Both the position numbers and the translations under genes were made by a program. DNA of 64,000 nt from Chondrosia reniformis (Eukaryota > Porifera > Demospongiae > Chondrillida > Chondrillidae), in assembly GCA_947172415.1 (NCBI GenBank), contig OX359197.1, positions 4,961,673 through 5,025,672 of the forward strand, given 5' to 3'. The notes below the pieces were generated by a model. That model saw only the letters and a program-made list of their open reading frames with translations, was not told the DNA's origin and did no database searches. Shown in pieces: positions 28,918 through 40,092 of the stretch; the first letter of the stretch is position 1, and each line of letters starts with the position of its first letter.

Positions 28918-29574
28918 GAGGGGGGGGAAATGTAGGGAGTCAATGGTATGAGGGTGTCGAAGCAGTTTATATTAACATCCCAAAAGTCTAGGGGCAAAAA
29001 CGCAAAATCAACCCTAGGAGGGCAAATGCCCCTCTCCCCTTCTATGCAGCCCTAATTGTTGTACATATAGTTAAGTATTTTTGTCTGATATTAATGTTCA
29101 GTAATTTATATATTGTTGATCATACTATTACATGTACGTATATGTGGATGTTCTCTCAGTTCTGGTAGTTTACAACTGCTGGCATATTATATAGACTGCT
29201 TCTGTAAAGTCACACCTTTTGTAAGATATTAAAAGTTGCATACGTATATATAATGTGTGTCCATGCACCTTTAGACCTGACACTCTTGGGAATGATAAAT
29301 GTTCTGCTCAACCACCTCTCCCTTCAACAACAAGTGGCTCTGATGTTCTGACAAGTGAGTACTTTATGATTTAGAGTTAAGATATTAGTTGAATATTATA
29401 GAATGAGGTTTATTGATTTACATGTCAGCTACAGAGCCAGTGGAAAAGAGTTATGTCAAAGAACATTTGAGGAGTAAGCCGTGTGGTAGCAATGGTAATG
29501 AGCAGTCAGAAGAGGAGAGAAAAGAGTTTGATAAAAGGCATGGCAGGCTACCTGGAAGATCTGACAGTAGTTAA
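28918..29574 (+). pseudogene. Orphan 3' exons of a receptor-A copy
   Basis: 29275-29354 (80 bases) and 29429-29574 (146 bases) match the last two exons of receptor A in length, splice sites and phase, and both are open, ending in GRSDSS and a stop. The preceding 28918-29274 matches the intron of A, including the right part of its MITE. The ectodomain exon is absent. It is either a truncated copy or an alternative 3' end; no upstream partner exon is visible nearer than receptor A. Confidence 0.75.
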
Positions 29575-29740
29575 ACTAAACCTGGTCCCAGCCAGTTGAT
29601 CACAGAGAGAGGCAGATGACATAAACTTAAACCTATTAATTGTGTATACCTTTATAAATACTCCCACGAATATGGAAGTATATACGAAGGGAATTTGGAA
29701 TTTGCACTTTACCCTTAGGAAGGTGCATATCGAATATAAA

Positions 29741-32342
29741 ATGGCTAGGTTCGATTTCCTCTGTTCACGAGTGCTACTATCTGTAGGCCTCATGCTATTC
29801 GGTAAGTTAAGATTTAAGATACGTACATTATGTTCTAATAGAGTGCAAATCGCCCAATTCATGATCAATTACGTAAAATGAAAACACTGAAATCATGCTT
29901 TAGACGTGAATATTTGTGTTTCTATATATTTCAGATTTTCCTGAAATTAAAAGCCAAGTTCAGACTAGAGCTGTACATGGGAAGTCTTACCAGCTACTCC
30001 TTCAATATGAGGACGGCCTATTTCAATACTACGGCAATGTAGTAGATGCGCACCCGATATACACCAGTCTCGCCGAGATTGGGACCTTGAGTGCATTCAA
30101 CGAAGCTTCTCAACCAGGCTACAGGCAGGCCACCTTGAAGACATATAGGTTTGATATCTCTTACAACCGCCCATTCCTTATTGTTATCGACCTCACGGCT
30201 GGAGAACGTCTACTAAAAGATTTGAAACTGATACAGATACCATTTGTTCCCATAGCAATTGAAGCAGTAGATCAATCTACTCTCTACATAGTTGGGTCTG
30301 GGGGCTGTGATAAAGACACGGGGATGCATGTAATTATGTTTACTTCTGTAAAAGTTGAACATGGTTGTCTAGCTAGCAGAGAGAGGTCGTGTACTGTTAA
30401 CCAACCTAATAGGATAGTAACTAAACTTGAGTGTAATAAACCCTTCCCATCCCTTGGCCTCCTTAATGCACTCAGCGGTTACTACATTGTCTTTGAAGAA
30501 GATGCTATGTCAGCAACATCTTGTTGTTACAGAGTAGACATTGCCTCTTCGGTGCCCTCAGATTGCCTAATAGTGAACCTTTTTGTAAACCGTTCTGAAA
30601 TTGTTTTCTTTCCAGCTGACTATGACATTGTTGCCTATCAATACTTATACACCACTTATGATGCTAATATGCATGGCTGGCAAATGAAGTACCAGTGGTA
30701 CACCATTAATATGTCAGCATATGGGGAGACTATAGCTCATAGAGGTGCCAGTAATGTGCAGTGTCCACTGATTGGCTCAGAATTATTTAAATGTTCCCTA
30801 TATGTGCATTGGGATCATGCTTCACAAGCCTTTACTTACCTCTCTGATGCCATGTCGCAACCCGTTGTTGTACAGACCACCAGAGGAACTGTTACTTCCT
30901 TTGTTAAACAGGTTGAAGGTGAGGTTAAATCAGTAATTGTTCTAGCTGACTTTTTGTCTGGTGGATCCATGCTATTGCCTAATTCTGAGGATACCTGCTT
31001 GTCACTGAAATACACATCTTCCATTCATATCTGTGATGATGGCAAAAGGATCATAAGTGTAGCATGTCAAAAAGGCGGACCAGCATTTCTGAAAACATAC
31101 ATTTTGATTGGTAATGATTATCATTATTTGGAATCAAATGTGACAAAGCCAGTGGCTACCCATGCTCACATCTATGCCATCCACTGTCCCGGTGAAGTGT
31201 ATGACTATGATATGACAGAACTGATAGATTTGACACCTGTACTCCCTTCTGAATCAGCAACCAGTGAACCTATATATCCGGCTGGTGTGGTTGCAGCCAT
31301 TGCTTGTCTACTGGTATTATTAGCTGGTATAATTGGAGTAGTTGCTTTCTTAAGGTGGAAAATAAGAAGGAGACATGATCCTCACAAGGAAGAGGAAAGA
31401 CAGCAGCTTATTGATAATGGAGTGCGTTATAATGCCGGTGAAGATAGGGTGGACCTAGATTTACAAGAAAATCCTGTAGCTGCTGTAGATCACAAGATAC
31501 CTCGGGATCATACTACAGGCCACCTGACCATAGGTATCAATGGTAGAGAAGTCATAGTGGACAATTCCGAGTTAAATAACAGACTTGGATCTCCACAACC
31601 AGCTGAAGTAGACCCTAATCTGAATAGCAACTCAACACGTGTTCCATCTGTACCAATAACCTCGTATCCCATTTCAGGTGAGCTTCCATTGTGCTGTGAT
31701 CAAGTCTTGTGTTTCTGTAGTATTGTAGGAAATGTGATAATGTGTTGTTATTTTCTTGTTATTACTGCAGAGCCCTCCTTTTCTCACAACCCTCAAGATG
31801 TCACCCAACAAGATGCAAGGTAATGCCTTCTGCTTGGAAAAGGATAAACCATAACAAGTTTTCTTCCCATTTAACTTGTTGTTAGTAACCTTGTAACTAA
31901 GTGTTTTACCTTTTCTCCTTTCCCCAGACTTCGAAGAGATGTACTTCCACCCAGATTACCACCTACTGGGCAGAGTGATGTAGGTGATCCATCCACAACT
32001 GCTCCTACATCCTCAACACAGGACCCTGCAACATCTTATGGGACACCTGGTACTCCACCTCCCAGCTCTACAGGTAAGTACATGAACTAGGGGAGTTGCT
32101 GCACTAATTAGCCAGTGCAAAGGCTATTGTGAAAAAAGTGATAATCTTTTGTGTGACCATTGCTGCATGGATAGGCTTACAATTTATTATATGGTAATTA
32201 CATAGATATTGACCCTGCCGAGGAAGCTAACCATATGACTGCCTACATTAACTCAGAGTGTACTGGTGGACGACAAACAAGACACCAGTATGGTAGGAAT
32301 GATGCTGAAGCTCCAAGTGGAGAAGAATCTGTAACTCTTTGA
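29741..32342 (+). CDS. Receptor B: single-pass membrane protein of the A-D family
   Basis: Model: exons 29741-29801, 29935-31677, 31771-31819, 31928-32073, 32206-32342; 711 aa; intron phases 1, 1, 2, 1. Exon 1 is a signal peptide (MARFDFLCSRVLLSVGLMLF). The ectodomain shares LLLQYEDG, FDISYN, the YIVGSGGCD block, a CYRVD block and the CDDGKRI block with A, C and D. The membrane segment lies at about residues 468-493 and is followed by RWKIRRR. The Pro/Ser-rich tail ends with QYGRND about 15 residues from the C-terminus. An N-terminal membrane receptor of unknown ligand is inferred. It lies 394 bases upstream of receptor C on the same strand. The TCAG/GTGAGC donor could be retained, which would give a shorter alternative end at 31823. 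Confidence 0.82.
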
Positions 32343-32615
32343 TCAACCCTTTGTTGTACATTGATTGCAGAAGCTCAAGAAACTAGAAATTACTTTCCTA
32401 TCATAGGTATTTAATCTTTTATATTCAATAGGGTGTCAGTTACCCTATACTTAGAGCTGGACTCTATACTTTGCTCTCTAATAACTACACAACAGCTACA
32501 TATTACCTCATGGAAGATTTTATTTGCTAAATATGGCTTCCCATCAAATAGTTACCATGATGTGTCATAAGGTACTTTTTTTGGGAAAGCACCCAAAATG
32601 GCAGCAACTAATATG

Positions 32616-32644
32616 TGACGTCACGTGAAAACACTCTATATATA
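32616..32644 (+). promoter_or_regulatory. Likely promoter of receptor C: CRE/E-box and TATA
   Basis: TGACGTCACGTGA combines a perfect CRE (32616-32623) with an overlapping CACGTG E-box. TATATATA follows at 32637-32644. The start codon is at 32737, so spacing is normal for a TATA promoter. Confidence 0.5.
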
Positions 32645-32736
32645 GGGTACGTGTGGAGTACAGCTACTAGTCGACTGATCACGCGAATCTGATTTTAATC
32701 TGTAGTCTAATCACCTATTTCGAGTTCGAAATTATT

Positions 32737-35700
32737 ATGAAGTCTATATTGCTTATTATTTTTTCATACTATGTACGCGTGGCAGTCACTTTGGCCCCAG
32801 GTGAGTTGTAATTCTTAAAGGAGACAGGTTCTCTAATCCCTTGTTTTCTTATATTGCAATATTCAACCAAAGTTCGTAAAAGTATTTGCTAAACAATTTA
32901 GAAATATTAGCGAAACAAAATGTAATAGGGTCTAAGTACTTGTTATATTTCAATTACAGAAGCCCTAATCAGATTGTATTCACCTGTCCGACTTGTTCAT
33001 CCTTAGCTATTTATTCTTAAAACTCTTTTATATATAGAAAAAAGCAACAGCACTAGAAGCCAGCCAACCTTGTCGCTCATTCTTCAGTTTGAAGAAGGAC
33101 TATACAAGAAGATAGGTGATGTATACAGTTGTAAGAATGTGTCTTTCTTAACCAAGGAAGGCGATCAGTTCAACACTAGAGTCCAAATCGGGTTCTCAAG
33201 CATATATGTCGATCGATATATATTCGACATATCATATAACAGTCGATATGTAACTCGCATCGACTTATCAGATTATTTATCCCTAGAAGATCAAATTAAA
33301 ACATTTAAGATTAACATGATTCCTAACCAATTGGCCTTTCAATCTGATGACCCTGATTACGTCTATGTGATGGGGGAGGGAGAGTGTGACAACAGCGGTA
33401 ACCGCACAGTATACGCAATAAACTTCAGTCCCATACACTGTTTTGAGAATGAGACTTGGTGCTTGGGGGAACATTACCGCAAAGTAGTAACCAAGTTAAG
33501 CTGCTCCCATACCCTATCTTCTATTACACTTCTCAATTCTTTATATCCTTACCTGCTTTTTGATGACCAGCCAATGACAAAGCAAATTAACTGCTACCGT
33601 GCCGACAGATATTATGATCAACCTATAGCATGTTTGAGTCAAGAGTTTCCTGTTAATAGGTCAAATTTAGTGACTTACCCTAAGTCAGAGTACAAAATGT
33701 ATTTGCAGGTGAAGTATTTTGATAACCACACAAAGGCAGACAGGTACAATGCATTTGTAGTAGATACATCAACAGGGGAATGCACTGAACTTTCCAGAGA
33801 TGAAACTCACACCCACTGTCCCATGGTTGGTCCTCAAGTGTATTCGTGTCCTCACTACACGGTTATTGGTCAAGATTTGCCTTTCAGCCCAGTAACACAA
33901 CCCCAAGTGTACATGTTTCAAGGTGAACGTTTAATAACATATGGAACTGCTAAGGGTGTATTCTTAAGGAGTCCAAAATTTCCATCTGGAGTAATTTTAG
34001 ACGATTCAGAGAACTTCTGCAAAGACCTTACCCATTCCAGTCCAATTGTTATTCTAGATTCTGGAAAGCGTATAGTAGTTATAATGTGTACAAATGGACA
34101 ATATAGCATGCAAATCTATCTTCTATATGAAGATAGATACATAATAATAAGGAGTATTGACAAGGACTGTCTCAGTCTAACCGAAGGCGGAAAACAATCT
34201 CTACTGAATATCTTCAGTCCTGGAGAGGTACACTTTCTGCCTGTACATGTTAATGTCAGTAAAAATGACACAGACAAAGAGTTGCCACCACCTGATAGTC
34301 ATTATGATGAAATCGTTATTCTTATAACATGTACAGTGTTAGTGTCTATCTTTGTATTTGTACTTGTCTGTATGCCAACTCTAGCCATTTTAGTAATAGT
34401 CTATTGCAAGAAACATAAGTATCAAATGTATAACCTTGTAACAGCACGGCGGGGAAAGAATAGGTCAGTCTTGGCCTCCCGACAAACCATGTCATCAAAT
34501 CCCCTAATTAGTAAAGTAGAAGACCCTGAAATTGATACTTTACCTCCAGATGGCAACCGCAGTACTAAACAAAGCCATCGCCAAGCCTCCAATCCACACA
34601 AACAAGATCACTCACCTCGCTTAATCTGTGCATCTGATTCAGATAGTGAAGTTAATAATGAAGAATGCCAACCTATCCCTAACGAGAGTAACCTCACCCA
34701 AGATGCTTCACCAGTAGCTTCTCCTTCTCCACAGTTTGCTGTCTCCAAAGTATTAGTTACATCTGCACGTATACAGAAGAATAGATCTGAAGGGTTTAAG
34801 CAGTCCACCAAACCCAAGCCTCAACCTACTCCAGTGGCTACAGGCGGAAACATAACTGCTTCAACTGCTGGAAAGGAAATGGATAAAGAAAATGACAATG
34901 ATGAAAAAGAAGAATTGGTGGCTCCACTACGTGTGAAAACATTTGCCTCAGCAAACCAATCATCTGAAAACTCAAGTAAGTATGACTTGTCAAGAACTAC
35001 TTCATATGCATGCATTCATTTTTTTAATTTTTTTAAATCTATTCTGTGAATTCTAGTTAATTTGCATACTCTGTAAAGAAAGAGAGTAATTCCTATTTAT
35101 GCATAATACATTCTTTGATAGGTAAAATATTCTTGAAAGTACACTTTAAATGATAGGCAGTGTGCATACTCTTAATAAAGAAGTGTGCAATTAGGTGATT
35201 TTAATATAACTTGCTTCATTTCTGTACATGTTTCTACATCCTCTTATATACGTACATGTTTGTTTACTTTGAAATGTTTTATTTATATGTACGTACAGGA
35301 GTGTAATTTATTCCTTTTTGAGAGTTTTGGAATTCCCTTTATACCTGATGATACTCCACTTTTGTTATACTTGTATTTAGGTCACACTATTGAAAATGTC
35401 AATGCTGATCTTCCGGCAGCTGAAGAAACATCTGAAAGGTTATATATAAGACACATTAACATAATGTGTGCATACTGTATGTTACATATGTGTTCACAAG
35501 ATGACACTATACATACAAGGTGAATTATTGAAATATATGCATTGTTCTGGAAGTATGTGTATAGTAATAGAATCTTATACAATATACAAATAGTTACATA
35601 CATCATATATATTTTGCTCCGTGTGTCTGTACAAACCGATTTGATACATCTTCCTTTAATATTTAGACTATCATTGGTTGGAAGTGACAGTGTAGAGGAT

Positions 35701-36203
35701 AAAACTGCAGTTACTATCAAATTTCCTCTAACTCCTCCCATTCGGGACCAGATTCAACCACCTAATGTTCAACCACCTAATGTTCAACCATCTAATGGTC
35801 AACCACCTAATGGTCAACCACCTAATGTGGCTGTTCCTGTGGACCAAAGCATAGGTTTGTACATATATTGCAGCCATTTTGTTAATTAGTATGTAGGACA
35901 CATACTATATATATTTTGGTCTGTTATTATAAAATAGTTTGAAGGGCACTTAAAATACAGCAATAAAACACTTTCTTCTTTGTATTGGAATATTATGTCA
36001 TTAAGCTGTGTATGCATAATGTGTGCATATGCAATATGTTTATTTTTCTTTTTACTTTAGTCATTTTTGAAAATGTAAACAATGAACCATTAGAGGAGAC
36101 TTCAGAGATAAATGGTTACCAAAGTTTAATTGTTATGGGACATGAATTAAATCCACTTCAGTTTGGCAGGAACAACTTCAGCAATCCTGATGGAAAGAAT
36201 TAA
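32737..36203 (+). CDS. Receptor C: single-pass membrane protein of the A-D family
   Basis: Model: exons 32737-32800, 33038-34975, 35381-35438, 35667-35854, 36061-36203; 796 aa; intron phases 1, 1, 2, 1, the same as B. Exon 1 is a signal peptide. The ectodomain is closest to D (YVMGEGECDNSG against YVSGEGECDSSG; PSGVILDDSE against PSGVLLLNST). A long hydrophobic run at about residues 446-480 is the membrane segment. The tail has LICASD...VNN...IP, shared with D, a five-unit proline/asparagine repeat (QPPNV, 35755-35829) and ends with QFGRNNFSNPDGKN, the family C-terminal motif. A surface receptor is inferred. Confidence 0.83.
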
Positions 36204-36724
36204 TTTTCTATTTTTACTAGTTTAGATAAGTATGTTACGTATATACAACCCATATAGTGTTAAATGAATAACTCTAGATCTAGCTTTGTACTTTGCCTTA
36301 TAATATATAAGCATGCATACGTACTTGACTTGTACTGTCACATGCATATGTATATTTAAACAAACGCCGCCATTTGCATTCTGGAAAACTGGAAAACACG
36401 AATTATCGATTTACGCGATTATAACTTTAAAACAGTAGAACAATTTTTAACATTTTTTCTCTTTTTCTTTTTATTGATTTGATAACAGGTAAAAACATAC
36501 ATAATTTTAAAGAAATGACGGTCAGTTTGCATACTCTGAATAACATTTGTTACAACATTTCTATAACTTGCATTGTCTATTGTTGTTGTATGAATTTATA
36601 GGTGGCTGACTGATATTACAATTGCTTCAAATATAGTTAGGTCTAATGAATGTAAGTTTAATTTACCATTAAATAATAGTCAAAGACATATGAGGGAATA
36701 AAACTGGATCAAATTAACTACAAA
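36204..36724. other. Spacer between convergent receptor C and dioxygenase genes
   Basis: AT-rich, with no gene seen. It separates the 3' ends of two convergently transcribed genes. Confidence 0.5.
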
Positions 36725-36730
36725 TTTATT
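36725..36730 (-). terminator. Poly(A) signal of the dioxygenase gene
   Basis: TTTATT on the plus strand gives AATAAA on the minus strand, about 36 bases past the stop codon of the dioxygenase gene. Confidence 0.5.
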
Positions 36731-36765
36731 GATCTTGTTAGTCACTTGTAAAATTATTAGTTTAA

Positions 36766-38076
36766 TTAGACATAACTTCCGTTAAATAATCTTGTAGCAG
36801 GACATTTTCTGTTAAGCTTCAGAGCAAGAGAAATTGCTTCACACTTAAATTCTTCCGTGTTGGCAAAGACACACTCTATAACTCTCTCTCCCCCATTTAG
36901 CTTTAATGGCCTTCTGCTGTGTAACATTCTACGATTATTGAACACCAGAATATCACCAGGCTGTGGTAAAATGATATGCTGCATATGAAAATGCTCCAAT
37001 AGTGTAGAAAATTTAAAACGAGCCCTGTAATATGGTTCCACCATTTCAGCTGGAACGTTCAGTGCCAGCTGATTAGCAGGACTCCAAGCAAAACGAACTA
37101 TTTCATTGTCACATCCAAGAACGATGTGAGGGCTATAATAACTGTAGAAAAACACTCTATTTTCAAACTCGGGTATCTTTAACCCGTTGTACACACCAAA
37201 TTGTACTTGCACTTTTGTAAATATATCAAACTCTTCCGGGTGCTCCAGCCTAAAGCACTCGGCAACATAAGCCCCATCAATAATGGTACTCTCCCCACCT
37301 TCAATACACGGGCTGCGCTTAACATTATGAAACAATTCTATCCCTGGTATTACCGCATAATAGGGCATATCTTGATGGTGAGGCAGGTATCCTGGTTGGT
37401 AGGCGGTGTCTTTTGCTGATTCACTGTTTGTTACACAAAAACCTGATCCAAAAGCAGTTGGCATGCACTGAGAGAGGTAAGTCTTCATAAACATCTCTGC
37501 TACACCACTCTTAGCTGGAGACCCACGAATTATAGCAAGTCCGTCTTCTATAATTCGACAGTACAATTCGAAACGAGCGTCGTCCGATGATTGAATATCT
37601 TTGTAGGCAAATTCGGCAGGCGCTCCGTTGAGCGGTTTAGGTCTAGCGTCCTTAGCTTGCTGTTTCAAAACGGACTCTCCGTATGTGTTTTCCTCCAACC
37701 AAGCAATGGGAAATACTCCTTGGTGATCTGGGTGATCATCTTCAAAGCGAACCAAAAGGCATTCTTTTTCTATACGAGCATCTCTTATTGTTGTGAAGAT
37801 ATCGGAGGTTGAAGTCGGGGGTCTGTATATAGGACGACCTGACTGTGGGTCCTTACACTGAGGGCAATGACAGTGATTTTTAAGCCACACAGAGTGGAAT
37901 ACTGAAGGTTGACCTGAGATATCAAGTACGACTGATTTACCTTCGTTTTGGAGAGAAAAGTCGGTTCCCAAAGCTGAAGTAACACATCGGATACACCTTC
38001 GCTGATAAAATGGATTCACAAGCTGTAAACTAGTTCGCGAAACGCACTTTCGAAAGACAAAATTAATTCCCAACAT
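36766..38076 (-). CDS. Gamma-butyrobetaine / trimethyllysine-type 2-oxoglutarate dioxygenase
   Basis: 436 aa from the ATG at 38076 (the frame extends 12 codons further only to a TTG). The basic, hydrophobic N-terminus looks like a mitochondrial presequence. An N-terminal zinc domain of the GBBH type is visible (NHCHCPQC near 67-74), followed by a TauD-type double-stranded beta helix with the iron triad HxD (HHQD, near 234-236) and a distal His (MLHSRRP, near 386). Members of this family hydroxylate gamma-butyrobetaine or trimethyllysine in carnitine synthesis, using Fe(II), 2-oxoglutarate and oxygen. I cannot decide which substrate from sequence alone. It is a single exon with normal family length. 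A family-1 transposon starts about 70 bases upstream of the ATG. Confidence 0.88.
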   Translation of the reverse strand: MLGINFVFRKCVSRTSLQLVNPFYQRRCIRCVTSALGTDFSLQNEGKSVVLDISGQPSVFHSVWLKNHCHCPQCKDPQSGRPIYRPPTSTSDIFTTIRDARIEKECLLVRFEDDHPDHQGVFPIAWLEENTYGESVLKQQAKDARPKPLNGAPAEFAYKDIQSSDDARFELYCRIIEDGLAIIRGSPAKSGVAEMFMKTYLSQCMPTAFGSGFCVTNSESAKDTAYQPGYLPHHQDMPYYAVIPGIELFHNVKRSPCIEGGESTIIDGAYVAECFRLEHPEEFDIFTKVQVQFGVYNGLKIPEFENRVFFYSYYSPHIVLGCDNEIVRFAWSPANQLALNVPAEMVEPYYRARFKFSTLLEHFHMQHIILPQPGDILVFNNRRMLHSRRPLKLNGGERVIECVFANTEEFKCEAISLALKLNRKCPATRLFNGSYV

Positions 38077-38146
38077 CGATATAAACCTATACCCATGCAC
38101 CGACTGGCACAAAGGGGCATTTGTGGTTTTAAAGAATTTGATTATC

Positions 38147-38934
38147 AGAGAGTACGGTAGTACTCTCTAAGTAGGAATGGCCGGAAAAAAAAATGGCCGC
38201 CCTATCCAACGTATTAGCAATCAACACCTCATAAATCGCCAACGAAGCGATTTTCGGTTATATTCGGTTATTTGCAGCGATTAATGCACGCTTTCCTAAA
38301 TGCCAAAACATGTTTCGACGCTCTACACGCTCTATAGCGTTCAAAAAGCGGCTAACTAGGAATAGACCCACTTCCAAAATTCATTTTTTCTTCTTCTTCT
38401 TCTTTTATTGAATAGACTAGCGCTAATATGCGACCTTATGCGGGCACGTACTAGTTATAAATCGTCATAAATATTTCGGAACTAGGGAATAGACAGCCCT
38501 AAATCTGAATGCGCTCTACAATAAGCATGTTAATTGTGAAGAGCGAAAATTGTGGTCTTCTCGGACGCCATTTTTTAATTAAGAGATCATGATTTTCGGC
38601 ATATTTCTCTTGTCTAAGACGTTATTTTGAGATCTTCGCCAAGAAAACTTTCAAATCAATTTAAAACTAGTAATATTAAGAGGAAAAAAGGGGGAATACA
38701 AGTAAATAAAAAACATTTACAAAAATGATGTTAGAAGTAGGAATGGTAGTGTTCACTAATACATCTGCAAAAAGTATCGAAACAAGACACTGATTATACG
38801 ATAAGGCTAATCATACAGAAGTTGCATATATACTGAAATTTAAGTAACTTAACCATACACTTCTGTGTTTGGGCGCACTATTCCTACTTCTAACATCATT
38901 TTTGTAAATGTTTTTTATTTACTTTATATATACC
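38147..38934 (+). mobile_element. Compound foldback transposon, family 1, copy 2
   Basis: It begins with the palindrome AGAGAGTACGGTAGTACTCTCT (38147-38168) and ends with a foldback of about 220 bases (about 38705-38934). It is an inverted homologue of 12041-12825 and is non-coding. It abuts the 5' side of the dioxygenase gene. Confidence 0.85.
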
Positions 38935-40092
38935 GGTGTCTTACAATTAAATGCGTAGGATGGTCATGCGCAAGGTACGTGACTTGATCGATGATTCAGT
39001 TTATGACGAGATTAAATTAACGCAGTCACATCAGATTCCTGGATATTCTTTAATGGTTTTGCCGGCCAGCTATAGTTACGGTCGTCCTTCAGACTCCGAG
39101 TACGATTGAAGACGCCAATATGATGTCTTGAATCGTTCTCTGAAGGAATATGATGTCTTGAATTGTATTTCATCTCCGAGTCACGAAGTGCAATGTAATC
39201 TTAGTGACTCTTCCGCGATTCTTACGTATGTAGGCGAATGATCCAAACTCGGCTCTCCTTGCCGACTATAGTTCATCTTTCCAGCCTCAGAGTGGGCTAT
39301 AGCTATGTTTCTGATATCTCGTAGTATTGCATCATGTAGCTGTGCATTTGTTTCCTGACATAAAACGTTTTGCTGGGCCTAGTAGCTAGCTAAGTAGCTT
39401 ATGAGGATTACAAAACATGTTATTGTATTAAGTAGGGTGCGGCATCCGTTTCCGGACGCCATCTATAAACGGACGCCCGATCTCGGCCGAGAAAGACTCG
39501 TTTCTTTCGATTGTTGGTACATGTGTGGAGCAGAAGAATGGAACACTGTACACAGTGCAAGGCAGGGATATGCTGCTTCTCCCAGGTGTCATTCGTCCAA
39601 ATACTTACCGTCCGGAAACATATGAAAACGGACAGAAGTCATCTGTTTCCGGACGGTGGCTCCTACATGTGTACATGTATATAAGGCACATTACGCACAA
39701 TATGGAAAAGATGGGGTACAGTGCACATAATAGATCTAGAGTTAAAGTGATGTGTATTATTCATATGGTCAAGTCACTTAAATTTCAGTATCATGCATGT
39801 ATACCACTTCTGTATTCTATTATATTTGTTAAACATAAATAACATGTGCATGTGCCATAATTAATAATTTTAGTTGTTATCGATTTTATAGCTATTACAC
39901 TAACATTGTCATGACCACTTTTTAATACATGAATGTAGACATCTTTTTATTTATAGGGGATGCACATATATACAAATCAACATGCATATATGAGTTAAAA
40001 AGATGCTGACAAATCCTACAGAAATAGTAACAATAGAAAGCACATTATACTGTAAGTACATATTATACGTATTCAAAGTGTAGAAGACTTAC
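38935..40092. other. Spacer, no gene assigned
   Basis: A GC-richer patch at 39420-39660 has inverted GTTTCCGGACG blocks (near 39449 and 39649) and two short frames that shift into each other (around 39500-39650); it may be a decayed coding fragment, but I recognise nothing. The rest is AT-rich and unremarkable. Confidence 0.4.

Noticed and set aside
28743-28997. Minus-strand open frame of 84 codons
   Set aside because: It lies in DNA duplicated from the receptor A intron and MITE; coding in the opposite direction is not supported.
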